Below, piece by piece: positions 48,401 to 59,282 of a stretch of DNA of 64,000 bases. The position numbers and the translations under genes are program-made. Every line of letters begins with the position of its first letter. Position 1 is the first letter of the stretch. The notes under the pieces were generated by a model. The model was not told the DNA's origin and did no database searches. It saw only the letters and a list, made by a program, of their open reading frames with translations. This DNA is from Membranipora membranacea (Eukaryota; Bryozoa; Gymnolaemata; Cheilostomatida; Membraniporidae), in the NCBI GenBank assembly GCA_914767715.1, contig OU612067.1:7566001-7630000 (forward strand), in the 5' to 3' direction.

Positions 48401-51251
48401 CCCAAATGATTTTTACAGGTTTACACCGGTAATGAGGAGACGAGACAGTTCGGATCAGAGGCCCTATATCCCCCTGATAATGCAAACAAGAGATCGGCAC
48501 CCAGCTCACCAGATCTTCAAAGTGATGAGGTGAGTGGTATGGGACAAATGATCTGATTATATCTGCGCTACCTCTTTCTCTCAATCTTCATGGTCTCCAC
48601 ATCACTGTTATTATAAACAGTAACTATTTTTATTGCAGCTATGTGAGATCAAGGGAAAAAAGATGGAGGGCACTGGTGTAAATCCTTCCTTTCGCAAGTT
48701 TAAAATAGCAAAAAGGGAGTCGCCGAATGTTCCCCTGGAATCAGATGAAATGGTGAGAATCAGATATTGGTATCTACATGGCATGAATTAATTACTTTCC
48801 AGCATTTGTTTGTGGGTATGTATAATTTCAATCAGTGTAAAATGCTCATGTGTTTCAATTGAAACAGCTTTGCCACGGTCCCCGAAATTCAAGGATTTTC
48901 TTTGTTGTAATGCTATCATTAGGATGGAAGGGTATGCAATCATAAATGCAAATATATCTTCGGCAGTAACAGTTAGCAACATTTTTTAAGTCAAGCAAGT
49001 TGTAGGGCCGTAAATTGTGCATAATATCTGAGCCTGTCGATGAACTGAATATCGGGTTGAGTTATTGGTAAGTCTCTTGAACCAAATAAATGCTAAGTTT
49101 GGTCTACTTGAACTTATATCATATCATATTCCAGCTATCATCACCATTCCTTATTTCAACTCTTGCTGTACAATTATTGAACTAAAATAATATTTGAATC
49201 TGATTTCAGCTCTGTGGTAAAAGTAAGAAAAGAACTGTGAGGATAAGAGCGCTAGTAGGTAACCTTGTGATTGGTGATTGTGAGGTGAGTCATTGTTGGG
49301 TATAATGAAATTATAAAGAAGTCTTATCTGATTATTTAGAATTACTGCAATAGCCCTCTTACAGGGTTTTTGTTTGAGATTGGTGCATGGTTCTTTTCTC
49401 TATAGTATACTCCCCTACACACTAAGTCTTACTTAACAGCAGGTGGCTTGTGTGGGGTAAATATCCTATATACCCTTGCCGCCGTTGTCTGCTACTCTTT
49501 TTTCAAAGAAGCAGAGGGGTATATTTATAGTGTGTGCAAGCACACACTATGACAGTGATAACCTCCAGCGCCGGGAATTGAATACGGATCATAACACCAC
49601 AAGTCCAATCTACTTCTATTTAATTTCACAATCTCATTCTATGATCTAATCAAACCTATTCGATATTTTAGACTTCTTTCAAGAAGAGGCGAAGTGAAAG
49701 GAGACAGTATGGCGGTCTGTTTGGGCCTTTACCTGACCAATATCTGGTGAGTGGACCTTAATGCGAAGGAAATTATCCCCCTCCCCATTATTCATACTAA
49801 TAGATATAGTACTACAGTTTATCTTATATACCATGGATTAGTGTCCGCTCATAGTCTTTGTAGCCAGCGATAAATGTAAATCTAAGGATTTGGCATATGA
49901 GACTTTTGTAGCGGGAAAATAACATTTAATCTAGCAGTCTACATTTTGACTCTCTGTGCCAGTCACAATAACATAAAAGCCCTCTCTTGAGACCTCTACT
50001 AGCTAACCAATACACTCTATAATAGCCTTACACTATCTCGTATTGATATTCATACCAGTCTTATTCATCTTGTGTTATATCGGCAATTATAAATTGTATT
50101 AATCCTACCATCCACGAAACATGAGCATCTGTTCACATCCTCCCCTGGTGTTTGGTCAGTCACCTCTCATGAGTCTCTGGTAACCTTCTGACCTTTCTAT
50201 TCTTTAGCATGAATCTGATCCTAATCCTCCCATTGCCATACCTGCGTATGCAGATCTAGCCTCCACTCTGCCGAGACCAGTCGACCACTCTCGCACACAT
50301 CAGGTCAAACGAACACCATGCTATGCACCAACCTCCTTCTCTCATCCACCATGTGATCTCAAGACATCAGCTGGATCTAAATCACACACCATGACACTAA
50401 GCAATTTCTTCACTAAGGCGTATACTGATCTCAAATCTTCCTCTGAATCAAAACCTCACACGGCCACTCTTACTAATTTCTTCGCCAAACCAACAACCTT
50501 TCTCAAGACATGTGAACCTAAACCACATACCGTCACACTCAGCGATTTCGCCGCTCAGTCACCGACTAGTGCTGACACAGAGGAGACACAGCACCATGAG
50601 AGCCAAGCCATGGATTGTTTACCATCCATAAAACAAGAGCCTTTTACTCCAGAGCCATCAATGCAGGAATTCACACAGCCCAATTCAGCTCATGAGCATA
50701 AGCCAGATGTATATGCTCCACCAAGATACTACATGCAGTTCTTCACCGATCCGGCTTCGGTAAAACCGACTGAACTTGTACATGAGCAGACCACTCATCA
50801 CAACACAGATTACACACTAGCCAGGTCGTTCGATGGTTATCTCCCTCCGTGTGCTAGTCTCCATGCAGGCAGTTCACCTGCTGACAGCCACTCACAGCAG
50901 CTGTCAGAGTGGGAAGAAGACGAGTGTGATATTGAGGTAGAATATATAAATGCGATGAAGGAATCATCGGATGACGAATCCACCGTGCACTCTCCAGTCA
51001 CCCCTTCAGCCACGCCTCCAGATACAGATGAGAATGAGGAGACAGCACCTCCATACGGGCCTCCCATAGCCATGTACGAGCCTCCCATGGCCATGTACGA
51101 GCCAGCTGTATATGATCCTACACTGTATGAGCCAACTGAGTCCCAACCAACTGTATATGAGCCGACAGTCTATCGATCCCCATTGTACCAACGATCAGTC
51201 GAACAGCATTCAGTTTACCAACCACTTATCCATCAACCTTTAGGGGACTAA
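45446..51251 (+). CDS. Tandem-family copy B: ten-exon gene, 996 aa, unrecognised, probably nuclear
   Basis: Exons 45446-45454, 45897-46070, 46135-46269, 46337-47428, 47804-47965, 48419-48529, 48639-48752, 49210-49284, 49672-49746 and 50208-51251. Every one is a multiple of three and every junction is phase 0. Exon 1 is just M-I-S. Exon 2 is three 12-residue repeats plus NHYFDYANEELDNYME. Exon 3 is WQNKLVREIVF...SSIRNDF. Exon 4 is 364 Ser/Thr/Pro-rich residues in about five imperfect 40-residue repeats, ending with a CCSVCG motif. Exon 9 has a KKRR patch. Exon 10 has three KPHTxTLxxF repeats, IKQEPFTP, an acidic EWEEDECDIEVE segment and a Tyr-rich YEP tail. I recognise no DNA-binding or enzymatic domain. 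Sumoylation motif, basic patch and acidic tail suggest a nuclear regulator. Structure rests on splice signals plus conservation with A, C and D. Confidence 0.7.
45897..46002 (+). repeat. 36-nt coding minisatellite in exon 2, three units (copy B)
   Basis: Units encode PAGSSDDTPIVQ variants. Copy D has four units (61204-61347) and copy C one. The unit length keeps the frame. Confidence 0.88.
46337..47428 (+). other. Repeat-rich Ser/Thr/Pro exon 4 of copy B
   Basis: Starts with GARSDMGLLWFDAISMVFDP, a conserved acidic-hydrophobic segment. Then come imperfect 35-45-residue repeats with the pattern NSDSDxxPVL, QTPSxxELFGTT, S.K.P.TDV. It ends in a block (SESQTIEIIVVDGVTQ, then CCSVCGSEKI) that is also present in copy C. 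Both ends are conserved; the middle is the variable part. Confidence 0.75.
49527..49620 (-). mobile_element. tRNA-like SINE fragment with a perfect palindrome (copy B intron)
   Basis: Absent from the matching introns of A and C. On the minus strand it contains GATCCGTATTCAATTCCCGG, resembling a Pol III B box. Beside it at 49527-49550 is a perfect 11-nt-arm palindrome, ATAGTGTGTGC/GCACACACTAT. It may be a short SINE insertion; ends were not resolved. Confidence 0.3.
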
Positions 51252-52900
51252 CCACCAACCAGGAAACCCTCTCAGAATACTGGGCTCACCTGCATTTCTA
51301 ACACCCACAAAATTCTACATCCGTTCCCAGTCTGGGCTGGTAATATTTACCAGCAGTAGATTTGTTTAAATATTTAATTATACCTGCATTTTCATGGAGT
51401 TTAGTGGATCTGCCTTATTTTTTTAGAGATCTAAATTTATTCTTCCAATATACTGGCTTCTAGATTACTAGACAATCCATATATTTCTTATAGCTTATTG
51501 AAATGAATGATCTTCATTACACACTTCCCAGTATATATTTTTACCTCAATGTGCCACAACGATGATATGATGATCTGTTCTACCAAGGAGAGCTGTGACT
51601 CCTTTGTTCTACTATTTGACTTTTTGTCGTTTCCTCTTGCTCATGATATATTTTATTGTTCTTTACAAAAACTCTGCCAAAAATACAATGAACAGTTTAC
51701 CTTTAACTTGACGTTATTGCTCATGGTCATTGTGTGGGAGTTGAGGGGGCAACTACCCCCAATACGCTTTCTACTCGGCTGACTGGTTATAAAATTTACA
51801 ATAAACTTTGTTTTACACCGGCATCCGGGACCATTTGTAAGTTCCGGTTTAAAACTCTCCAAAAACCACTTTAAAATCAGTGTTTGATACGCATTTAAAA
51901 GGCAATTGCTGTGACCGCATATGGATAAGAGGAGGATGGCCCAAATGGGAATAGATTTGTTGAGTGGCTTAATGTCAGAGGGAGCTTGTGAGATATCTGT
52001 GAACCATCCAGGTCTTGGGGGAGTTGTAGGCGAATGTGTTCTACTAGCTGCTCCTAACAGCATCATATGCTGTAATCCAAATTAATCCGAACTCCCCAGT
52101 AACCTTGCTGTTGATCATAAAATTGCTGAGAGGTTATTTTTTTAAATAATTGTGCTATCAGGGAAAACAGCTGGCAATAATAGGACCAGAAGTAACTTAG
52201 ATATAAATGATGATATGAATGTATCAGTGACGACGGCTAGTTATCTGTAGTAGAGTTTGTAATGGGTGCCGATGGGTCAACCACTGACCTCCTTGGTTCA
52301 TTGGTCAAACATGTGGGAAAAGTAATGTTCATTCACAAATTTCTACAACTCTTTCTTGCCGGAGTAAATTAGAGTAAACAATACAAATTGCCATAGACAC
52401 CACAATTTTAAATATTATAACCTTGTATTTCTGATCTGAGGTGTAGGAACTGGGATTTATCAGTGTACTAAGTTCTGATGGCTCTGATTAAATCCAAGGA
52501 CCCCCATGTCTATACCAACTACCAACTTTTATACGTGTTCGACTTTGTTATCTAGCAATCATTTGTTGAACATGCTTTTGTAAAACAAAACCAATGATGT
52601 TGTATTGTGTGGTAGAAAAACACTGTTTGTTGAATTATTTTTTTTAATATAATTTGTTATTGCAGATGAGCTTTGTCTTCATAAAACCATCATTGTTTAT
52701 ATTCAGTAACTGATTCAGTCTGAAGCAAAAGTTAGAAGAGAAAATCCCGATTGTTCTAGCATATAATTTTGTCATGTAATAAATAATGCAGTTGCCAAAA
52801 TCTCAATAAGTGTAAAAAAAACAGAGGACAACTACTCAATGAATCTGTGGAATCTTTAAAAGTCCAGAATTTTTTTGCTTTGGATGTATGTCACACAACA
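51252..52900 (+). other. Spacer between copies B and C
   Basis: The 3' flank of B, then sequence matching the first part of the A and C flanks to about 51780 (CTCTGCCAAAAATACAATGAAC and a TGGGAGTTGAGGGGG stretch). From about 52530 it becomes the upstream module shared with copy A (CTTTGTTATCTAGCAATCA). An open plus frame at about 51921-52084 (starting MDKRRMAQMGIDLLSGL) reads like protein but has no partner exons. A minus ORF overlapping it (51653-52066) looks like its shadow. Confidence 0.4.
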
Positions 52901-53101
52901 ATGCCTCACTTGGAGTTTAGCGCAATGTCATCGTGTTATTTTAGTAATGCTAAACTTTTCACTGCAAGTAGAAGCAACTTTTGTAGCTCCCTGTCTTTGT
53001 CAGTGAACATTGCATCAGCCAACTGTAGAAATACACCTTATTGTGCTTATTATTTATTATTAAATTGATCTGTTTTTCTGCCTTCTCTGGCAAACTCAAC
53101 A

Positions 53102-56100
53102 ATGAATTCGGTAAGTTCCATCCCTCTCCTATCAATCAATCTTCCTAGAAAATCAGCTTTTAATCTCATCATTCTTCTCTACTTTTTATGTGTACAAGCA
53201 TCAGTGAGTTTTCTAGCTAGAATGGTTGAATTCAGTACATGTACATGATGTATGCCGTGGACGTGATACGGAAATGTTGAAATCGGAATCTGGAATTAAT
53301 ACTCAATGATGATCGATAACATGTTAAGTTTTCTGGAGCATAAATCGATTCTTTCTGAAGCTGCTACCAATACCATAACTATACCTACCACAATTATAGT
53401 AATTCAATGTCTCAAACATTGATTCTGTGCATTGTAACTGTTTTCTTCAGAAAGTGGAGTGTAGTTTTCGTTGTCCTCATTATCTTAGCTTAACATTTAG
53501 ACACAAGACTCGAGCCTATATGCAATAATTCAGTACATTCCTTAATGCAGCAAGCAGGCAGCAGCGATGACACTCCCGTGGTCAAGCCTGCAATCTCGTT
53601 TATGGAAAACTACTTCGAATGCGCCAATGAGGAGCTTAACAAGTATATGGAGGTAAATTTACAATCAAATAAAGTTTTTGCACTTCACAGCACTGCTTTG
53701 TACATGCAAGGACTCCTTGGTGCATGTATGTGAAACCATGGAGTCTTTAACTCCTTTGTGTAACAATACACACTAGAAAATGAATTGATTGAATTGTGCC
53801 TTAGTTCCTGAGCTTTGAGTGGGAAATTTAATTGGTAGGAGATATTGTTTTTGTGATGTATTTTTGTAATGAAATGTTTTTTATTAGTGTGATTGGTGAC
53901 ATTGACGGATGATCTTCTCATTCCAGGGTGCGAGAAGTGATATGGGCATGTTATGGTCAAACGCAGTCTCTATGGTCTTTGATCCATCTAATTATGTCTC
54001 TCCATCTACATCTGCTGCTGAATCATCATCACAGTCCAGATCTCTAGCCACTCCACCGATACCAGTGGCAAAAGGTCACAGAGATTCAGAGAGCCAAACC
54101 ATTAAGATCGTGATGGTGGATGGAGTAATGCAGACTGATGATTTGTGCTGCTCGGTGTGCGGAAGTGAGAACATTATTGCAAAGCCAGGAAGACCTAGGC
54201 AGAACACTGCGAGTACAGATTCAAGTGTATGTCAACTTTATGTACATCCCATCATTCGATTGCCTGGCTACATTTAGGTTCTCAGGCTCTTGTCAGGGTA
54301 AACTCCCTGCTTACATTATCCAATACACATGTGATGTTTATACCTCTGTTAACTCTTGAATTTGGTGGACTGGTACAAACGTTTGACTTGACTGTTCATG
54401 TAGTGCAGTAAGCTGTGTTGAATTGCCGCTCTTGGGTGTTTTACCCTTAAGTAACACTCAGGTTCCCCGTCAGAAGAGAAACACAAGGTTTTTTAGAATG
54501 ATAGATCAGTTGTCAAAATAGAAACTATTTTCAGTAATCCCTGATCCTGATTTTAAGAATAATTCTAGAGTTGTCCTCTGATACTGTAAGATAGTGCAAC
54601 TCCAAATTTGGAGGGGCTTTAGTTATTACCATTTTATTTTATTTTAAGGATGTACTAGAGACAGAGAAGACTGAGAATGTTGTGTCCGTCACATCACCAG
54701 TATATTGTGACGATGAGGGTGATGGTGGAAGTGAGACAAGAGATCTGAAGTCTGATACACTTACCACCGAACAGAAAAATATCCCTCCTACCTACACAGT
54801 CCCATCTCCGGTGAGTTATGTGATGATTGTCTATAGTCACATCTGAGCATAACTAGAACTGTAAAATATGATAACACAGGACTTATTGAGCGGGGAGTGA
54901 TTTTTACTACAAAGCTTAAGCTTATCAAGTCAATCTAGTAATCATGTTCAGTTTAGTTCAGCGAGATATCATAAACCAGTTTTACCTGTCCAATGCTCAA
55001 TGGATCATCATGTGGTATTTTCAGTCTGTTGCAGTCCATCCTGACAAACCCTCACCTTATATTTGCCCTCTGTATTAGATTTTTCTGCTCTCTCTTTGCT
55101 CTGCTTGAACATCACTATGGTTCCATGCTTCGGTTGAGTGGTTTACTCCCACATCGAATGAAGAATGCTAACCATTTCTATCCCGTATTCAGGTCATCGT
55201 GACTGTGGGCGTTATCCATTCACTTGATTCGAATGAACAAATGCGAAGCAATGCATACGGATGTTGACCTGAATGCTATTCCCATGTATCGATTGGCCCT
55301 CTCATCGATGCCACATCGACATATGGGAACATAGTGCATGAGTCATCTCATAATTCAGTTTTCATAGCCATTTCTTATTTTGTTTTTATTTTTACTTTTG
55401 TTGTGCAATTGTTGATCGATGCAATTGATGTTATCTGATTTCAGCTCTGCGTTAAAAACAAGAAAAGGGGCTTATTTTGTCTCAAGGAAAACAACTATGT
55501 AATAGACAGAACTGCAAGGAAAAGAGCGCATGTTGATGACCTTAGCCTTGTGAATGATGATTGTGAGGTGAGTGAATTGTTTGGTATACTGCAATGGGGA
55601 GAAAATGGTATATTTATTTTATAGTTCGCACTGGAAGAGCCTTCCGACAGGTGTGAAAGTGTTGCATTAGGGAGCGCTATTGCCTTCCTCAATTTGAAAT
55701 GTCTCTCAATTCTTCAAGATAAGCAATATTGTACTGATCTGCAGACTTGTTTATATCAGCCTGTCTTTACTGTATTATTCTACACCGGCTATCTGTACCA
55801 CTAAGGTAAATTGGCTGACAGCTCTGAAGTCATTAGGTTCAAACTCCGATTTTATGTTCCAATCAAACCCATTTTATATTTTAGACCCCGTGTAAGAAAA
55901 GGCGGATTGATGGCAGTCTGTCTGGGCCTTTATCTGAACAATATCTGGTAAGTTTACCATTTGCGAAGGAAATTATCACCCCCTTGCATTATGCATACTA
56001 ATAGATAATGTACTACAATTCATCTCATTTACCACGGATTCGTAGCGAGCCATATATCTAAATCTGAGGAATTGGGGTGTGTAAAATTTAATCTAGCACT

Positions 56101-56983
56101 CTTCACTATGCCAGTAACAATGCATTTAGAATAACATAAAATCTCTCTCTTGAGAGCTCTACCTAGCTAACCAATACACTCTATAATAGCCTTACACTGT
56201 CTCCTGTTGAGATTCATACCAGTTATGTTCCTCTTGTGTCAGAAAAAGTATTCATCCTACCACCCACGAAACATAAGCATCTGCTCGCATCCTCTCATAC
56301 TAAATATATTTGGTCTGTCACCGTACATGAATATCTTGTAACCCCCTTACCTGTCTATTCTTTAGCATGAATCTGATCCTAATCTTACCAGTGCACTACC
56401 TGCGTATGCTAATCTAGCCTCCACTCTACCAAGACCAGTCAACAATCCTCGCACGTATCAAGTCAATCAAACAATGTGCCATGCACCAACATCTCCATTT
56501 TATCCCTCATCATCTACATATAAACCACATACAATCACCCTAAGTAATTCCTTTAATGACCTCGAACCAACGCCGACTAGTGCTGACACAGAGGGAACAG
56601 AACACAATGAGAGCCAAGCCATGGATTGTTTACCTGCAATTAAACAAGAGCCTATCAATACTCTGGAGCCATCAATGCAGGAATTTACACAGCTCTATTC
56701 AACTCATGAGCACCAACACAATATTTATGAATATCCGCTGTCACCGTTCAGCAGTGGATATACAGCAGCTACCGAGCAACCAAGATATTATACTCAAGCA
56801 TCAACACATCATAACACCGATCACCCACAAGTCAGCTGGACACCAGCCAGTCAGTTCAATAGTTATATGCCCCCATGGGCTAGTAGTCTCAACATTCTGG
56901 GCTGGTTACATTTACCAGTAAAAGATTTTTTTTCAAATACCTGCATGTCCATGGATTTTAGTGGATCTGATTTATCTTTTTAG
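53102..56983 (+). CDS. Tandem-family copy C: shortened, seven exons, 458 aa
   Basis: Exons 53102-53110 (M-N-S), 53551-53652, 53927-54226, 54649-54810, 55445-55567, 55885-55947 and 56366-56983, all phase 0 and open. Relative to copy B it lacks exon 3 (only a remnant with acceptor TTGAG near 53816), the middle 264 codons of exon 4, and exons 6 and 7 (deleted at about 55080). The last exon lacks the acidic segment: a deletion joins the coding region to former 3' UTR, so translation ends in SMDFSGSDLSF from UTR sequence. The sumoylation motif is altered to IKQEPINTLEP. The frame stays open through all losses because every exon is phase 0. It could be a working short paralogue or a decaying copy; exon 1 and the promoter module are present. 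Confidence 0.55.
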
Positions 56984-58333
56984 TGATTCAAATTTTTTCT
57001 TCCATTGATAGGTGGTCAATATTGCTTTGCTATATATAGAATATATTTTATATTCACTTCTAGATTTACTAAAATATCCATATATTTCATATAGCTGATT
57101 GAATTGATTGGTCGTCACTATCCTAATCCCAGAAAATTTTTTATTCCTCAATGTGCCACTAGAGTGAAATCATAACCGGTTAGACTATTTATTCTGTTGT
57201 CGCTTCCTCTATTTATTTTATTGTAGTTTCCTCTTGCTCATGATATATTTTAATATTCTTTACAGAAACCTCTGCCAAAAATATAATGAACAGTTTACTC
57301 TGAACTCACTTTTATTGCTCATGCGCATTGTGTTGGGAAGTGAGGGGGACATCTACCTCCAACACAGTTTCTTTCACTGGAAAATTCAAACGGGTACATC
57401 ATTGCCTTATTAGAGTTTGCTTGTGGTTGTTTCCCAACAGATACCATACCTATATCATGAGAACAAATAATATCATCTTCGCATTGAGCCCAGCCCTTAG
57501 AGATATAGTAAGTTTCCGTGCATGAAGTAGTTATGTCCTCCTTAATTCGGAGAAGACAAATACGGGATATTTGGAAGACCCATGTTAGAAGTCGCTTTTG
57601 ATGTGAAATTACTTTGAAGGTTGTGCTGTCCTTGTTGGAAGGACAGCTGAGAATGTCCTAGAATTATCTTTCAAAACAAAGAGCTGTACACTTTGCAAGA
57701 ATAAAGCTACCCCGTAGTCGGCTATTTCGAGTTAGTTAGTTAGCTAGTTCGAGTATTTGAAGTACGGAAGCGGCAGGAATTGTCAAGATATTCCAGGGAT
57801 CAGAGAAGGACAACCTTTGATGGAATTAAAAAGTACAGGTAAGCTGTGTCATGGTATTATTTTTATTGATAAACCATTGTACTCTCAGCATATGGATTCT
57901 CCCCCCCCCCCCTGTATTTGTCCAGGTATTTTTTCTGCTACGTCTTTGATGAACTAACTGCATAAACAGAAATGGTAATTGATTGGAAAGGACATGTGTG
58001 TCTATAACATTTGACTGAATACCTTACAAATTATCTTCGTCATGACACCTGGGGCTGTTTTGTTGTTTGCAAAGACAACCAAGAGCTACATGATGATATA
58101 TTTTTGTTTAGATTTATTGTATTTCCAGGCATGATTGATTCAACTATACAGTTAATAAAACATGATATCAAGAACAGTATTCAGCATGTCCAAGGCCATC
58201 ATGAACAATTATAAAAAATATTTCTGTTGTAGTGACAATGGCGATGACGTTGGGATACTCCCTAATATTTACTTCTCCCAATGAGTGGAAGCTTGTTTTA
58301 AAGAGAGAATGTTTGACAGAAGTTATCAGACTT
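56984..58333 (+). pseudogene. 3' flank of copy C with Mutator-like relic, copy 2
   Basis: Matches 36085-37601 at high identity. The transposase relic is further eroded: the segment with GDGDS is deleted near 57820, a short GTTAGTTAGTTAGCTAG expansion is inserted near 57733, and the VGRTAENVLELSFKTKSCTLCK and LIKHDIKNSIQHVQGHHEQ blocks remain. A run of twelve C (57901-57912) is present. At its right end, near 58333, the uninterrupted sequence TTATCAGACTTTTATTTTGG is the paralogous empty site of the LTR element. Confidence 0.55.
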
Positions 58334-58706
58334 TTATTTTGGTGCAACTTTGCCCAAGTTTGTTTTCCAATGAAACGCAACAGGTGGGGTGAGAAAAAGT
58401 TTGGTTTGTCAGAAGTGATGTAATTGTTTAGTGGTAATATCTTTGTTTGAAGCACCAAAACCTCAGAAGTGAATCTAACCTAGTAATTTACATACTTTCA
58501 GTAATACTCTATTGATGTAGGATGTATGATCAATATTTATTTATTATTTATTTTATTGCTGTATATCTATTTTACTGTGACCCTGATGGCCAATTTTAGA
58601 CTATTATTCTTTTCTAACTCACAACATTTATATTATTATATTATATATTTACTGTTACTTATTATCTATGGACAATTATACCTAGTAGAGACTAGGAGAC
58701 AGTTCC

Positions 58707-59282
58707 GGCATATCAGCCACACATGTACGAACCAGCAGCGTACAAGCAACTGGTGTATGAGCCAAAAGTGTACCAACCAGCGGTAGATCAACATTCAGCC
58801 AAGCCACGGATCGTTTGCCGGCCATAAAACAAGAGCCTATTTCTCCAGAACGATCAATGCACGAACTCATGCAGCTCAATCCAGCTCATAGAGATAAACC
58901 TGCTGTCTGCAAACCTTCACTGTCACTGTCCAGTAGTGATTATACAGCAGCTGCCTCACCGATATACTACTCACAGTTCTTCAACGATCTCGCTTCTGCA
59001 GAACCATCTCAACTTGTCTATGAGCAGACAACACATCATAACACAAATGACCCACAAGTCAGCTGGACACAAGCCAGGCCGTTCGATGGCTATCTATCTC
59101 TGTGTGCTAGTCTCCATGCAGGCAGTTCATCTGCTGACAGCCACTCACAGCAGCTGTCAAAGTGGGAAGAAGAGGAGTGTGATATGGAGGTAGATATTAT
59201 AAATGAGACGTACGAGGCAAGGAAGGAAGTATCAGATGACAGATCCATCGTGTCTTTACCAGTTACTGATGAAGATTACTAG
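58707..59282 (+). pseudogene. Relic of the tandem family's last exon, copy 2
   Basis: Near-identical to 43444-44017: Tyr-rich YEP codons, then the last-exon body with IKQEPISPER, SWTQARPFDGY and KWEEEECDMEVD, stop TAG at 59280-59282. Frame differences from the first relic (one runs past the TAG seen there, then shifts) support loss of function. The canonical TP/SP-type sumoylation motif is nevertheless kept. Confidence 0.6.

Noticed and set aside
51653-52066. 137-codon minus-strand ORF
   Set aside because: No homologue or splice partner; the plus strand of the same stretch reads at least as well.
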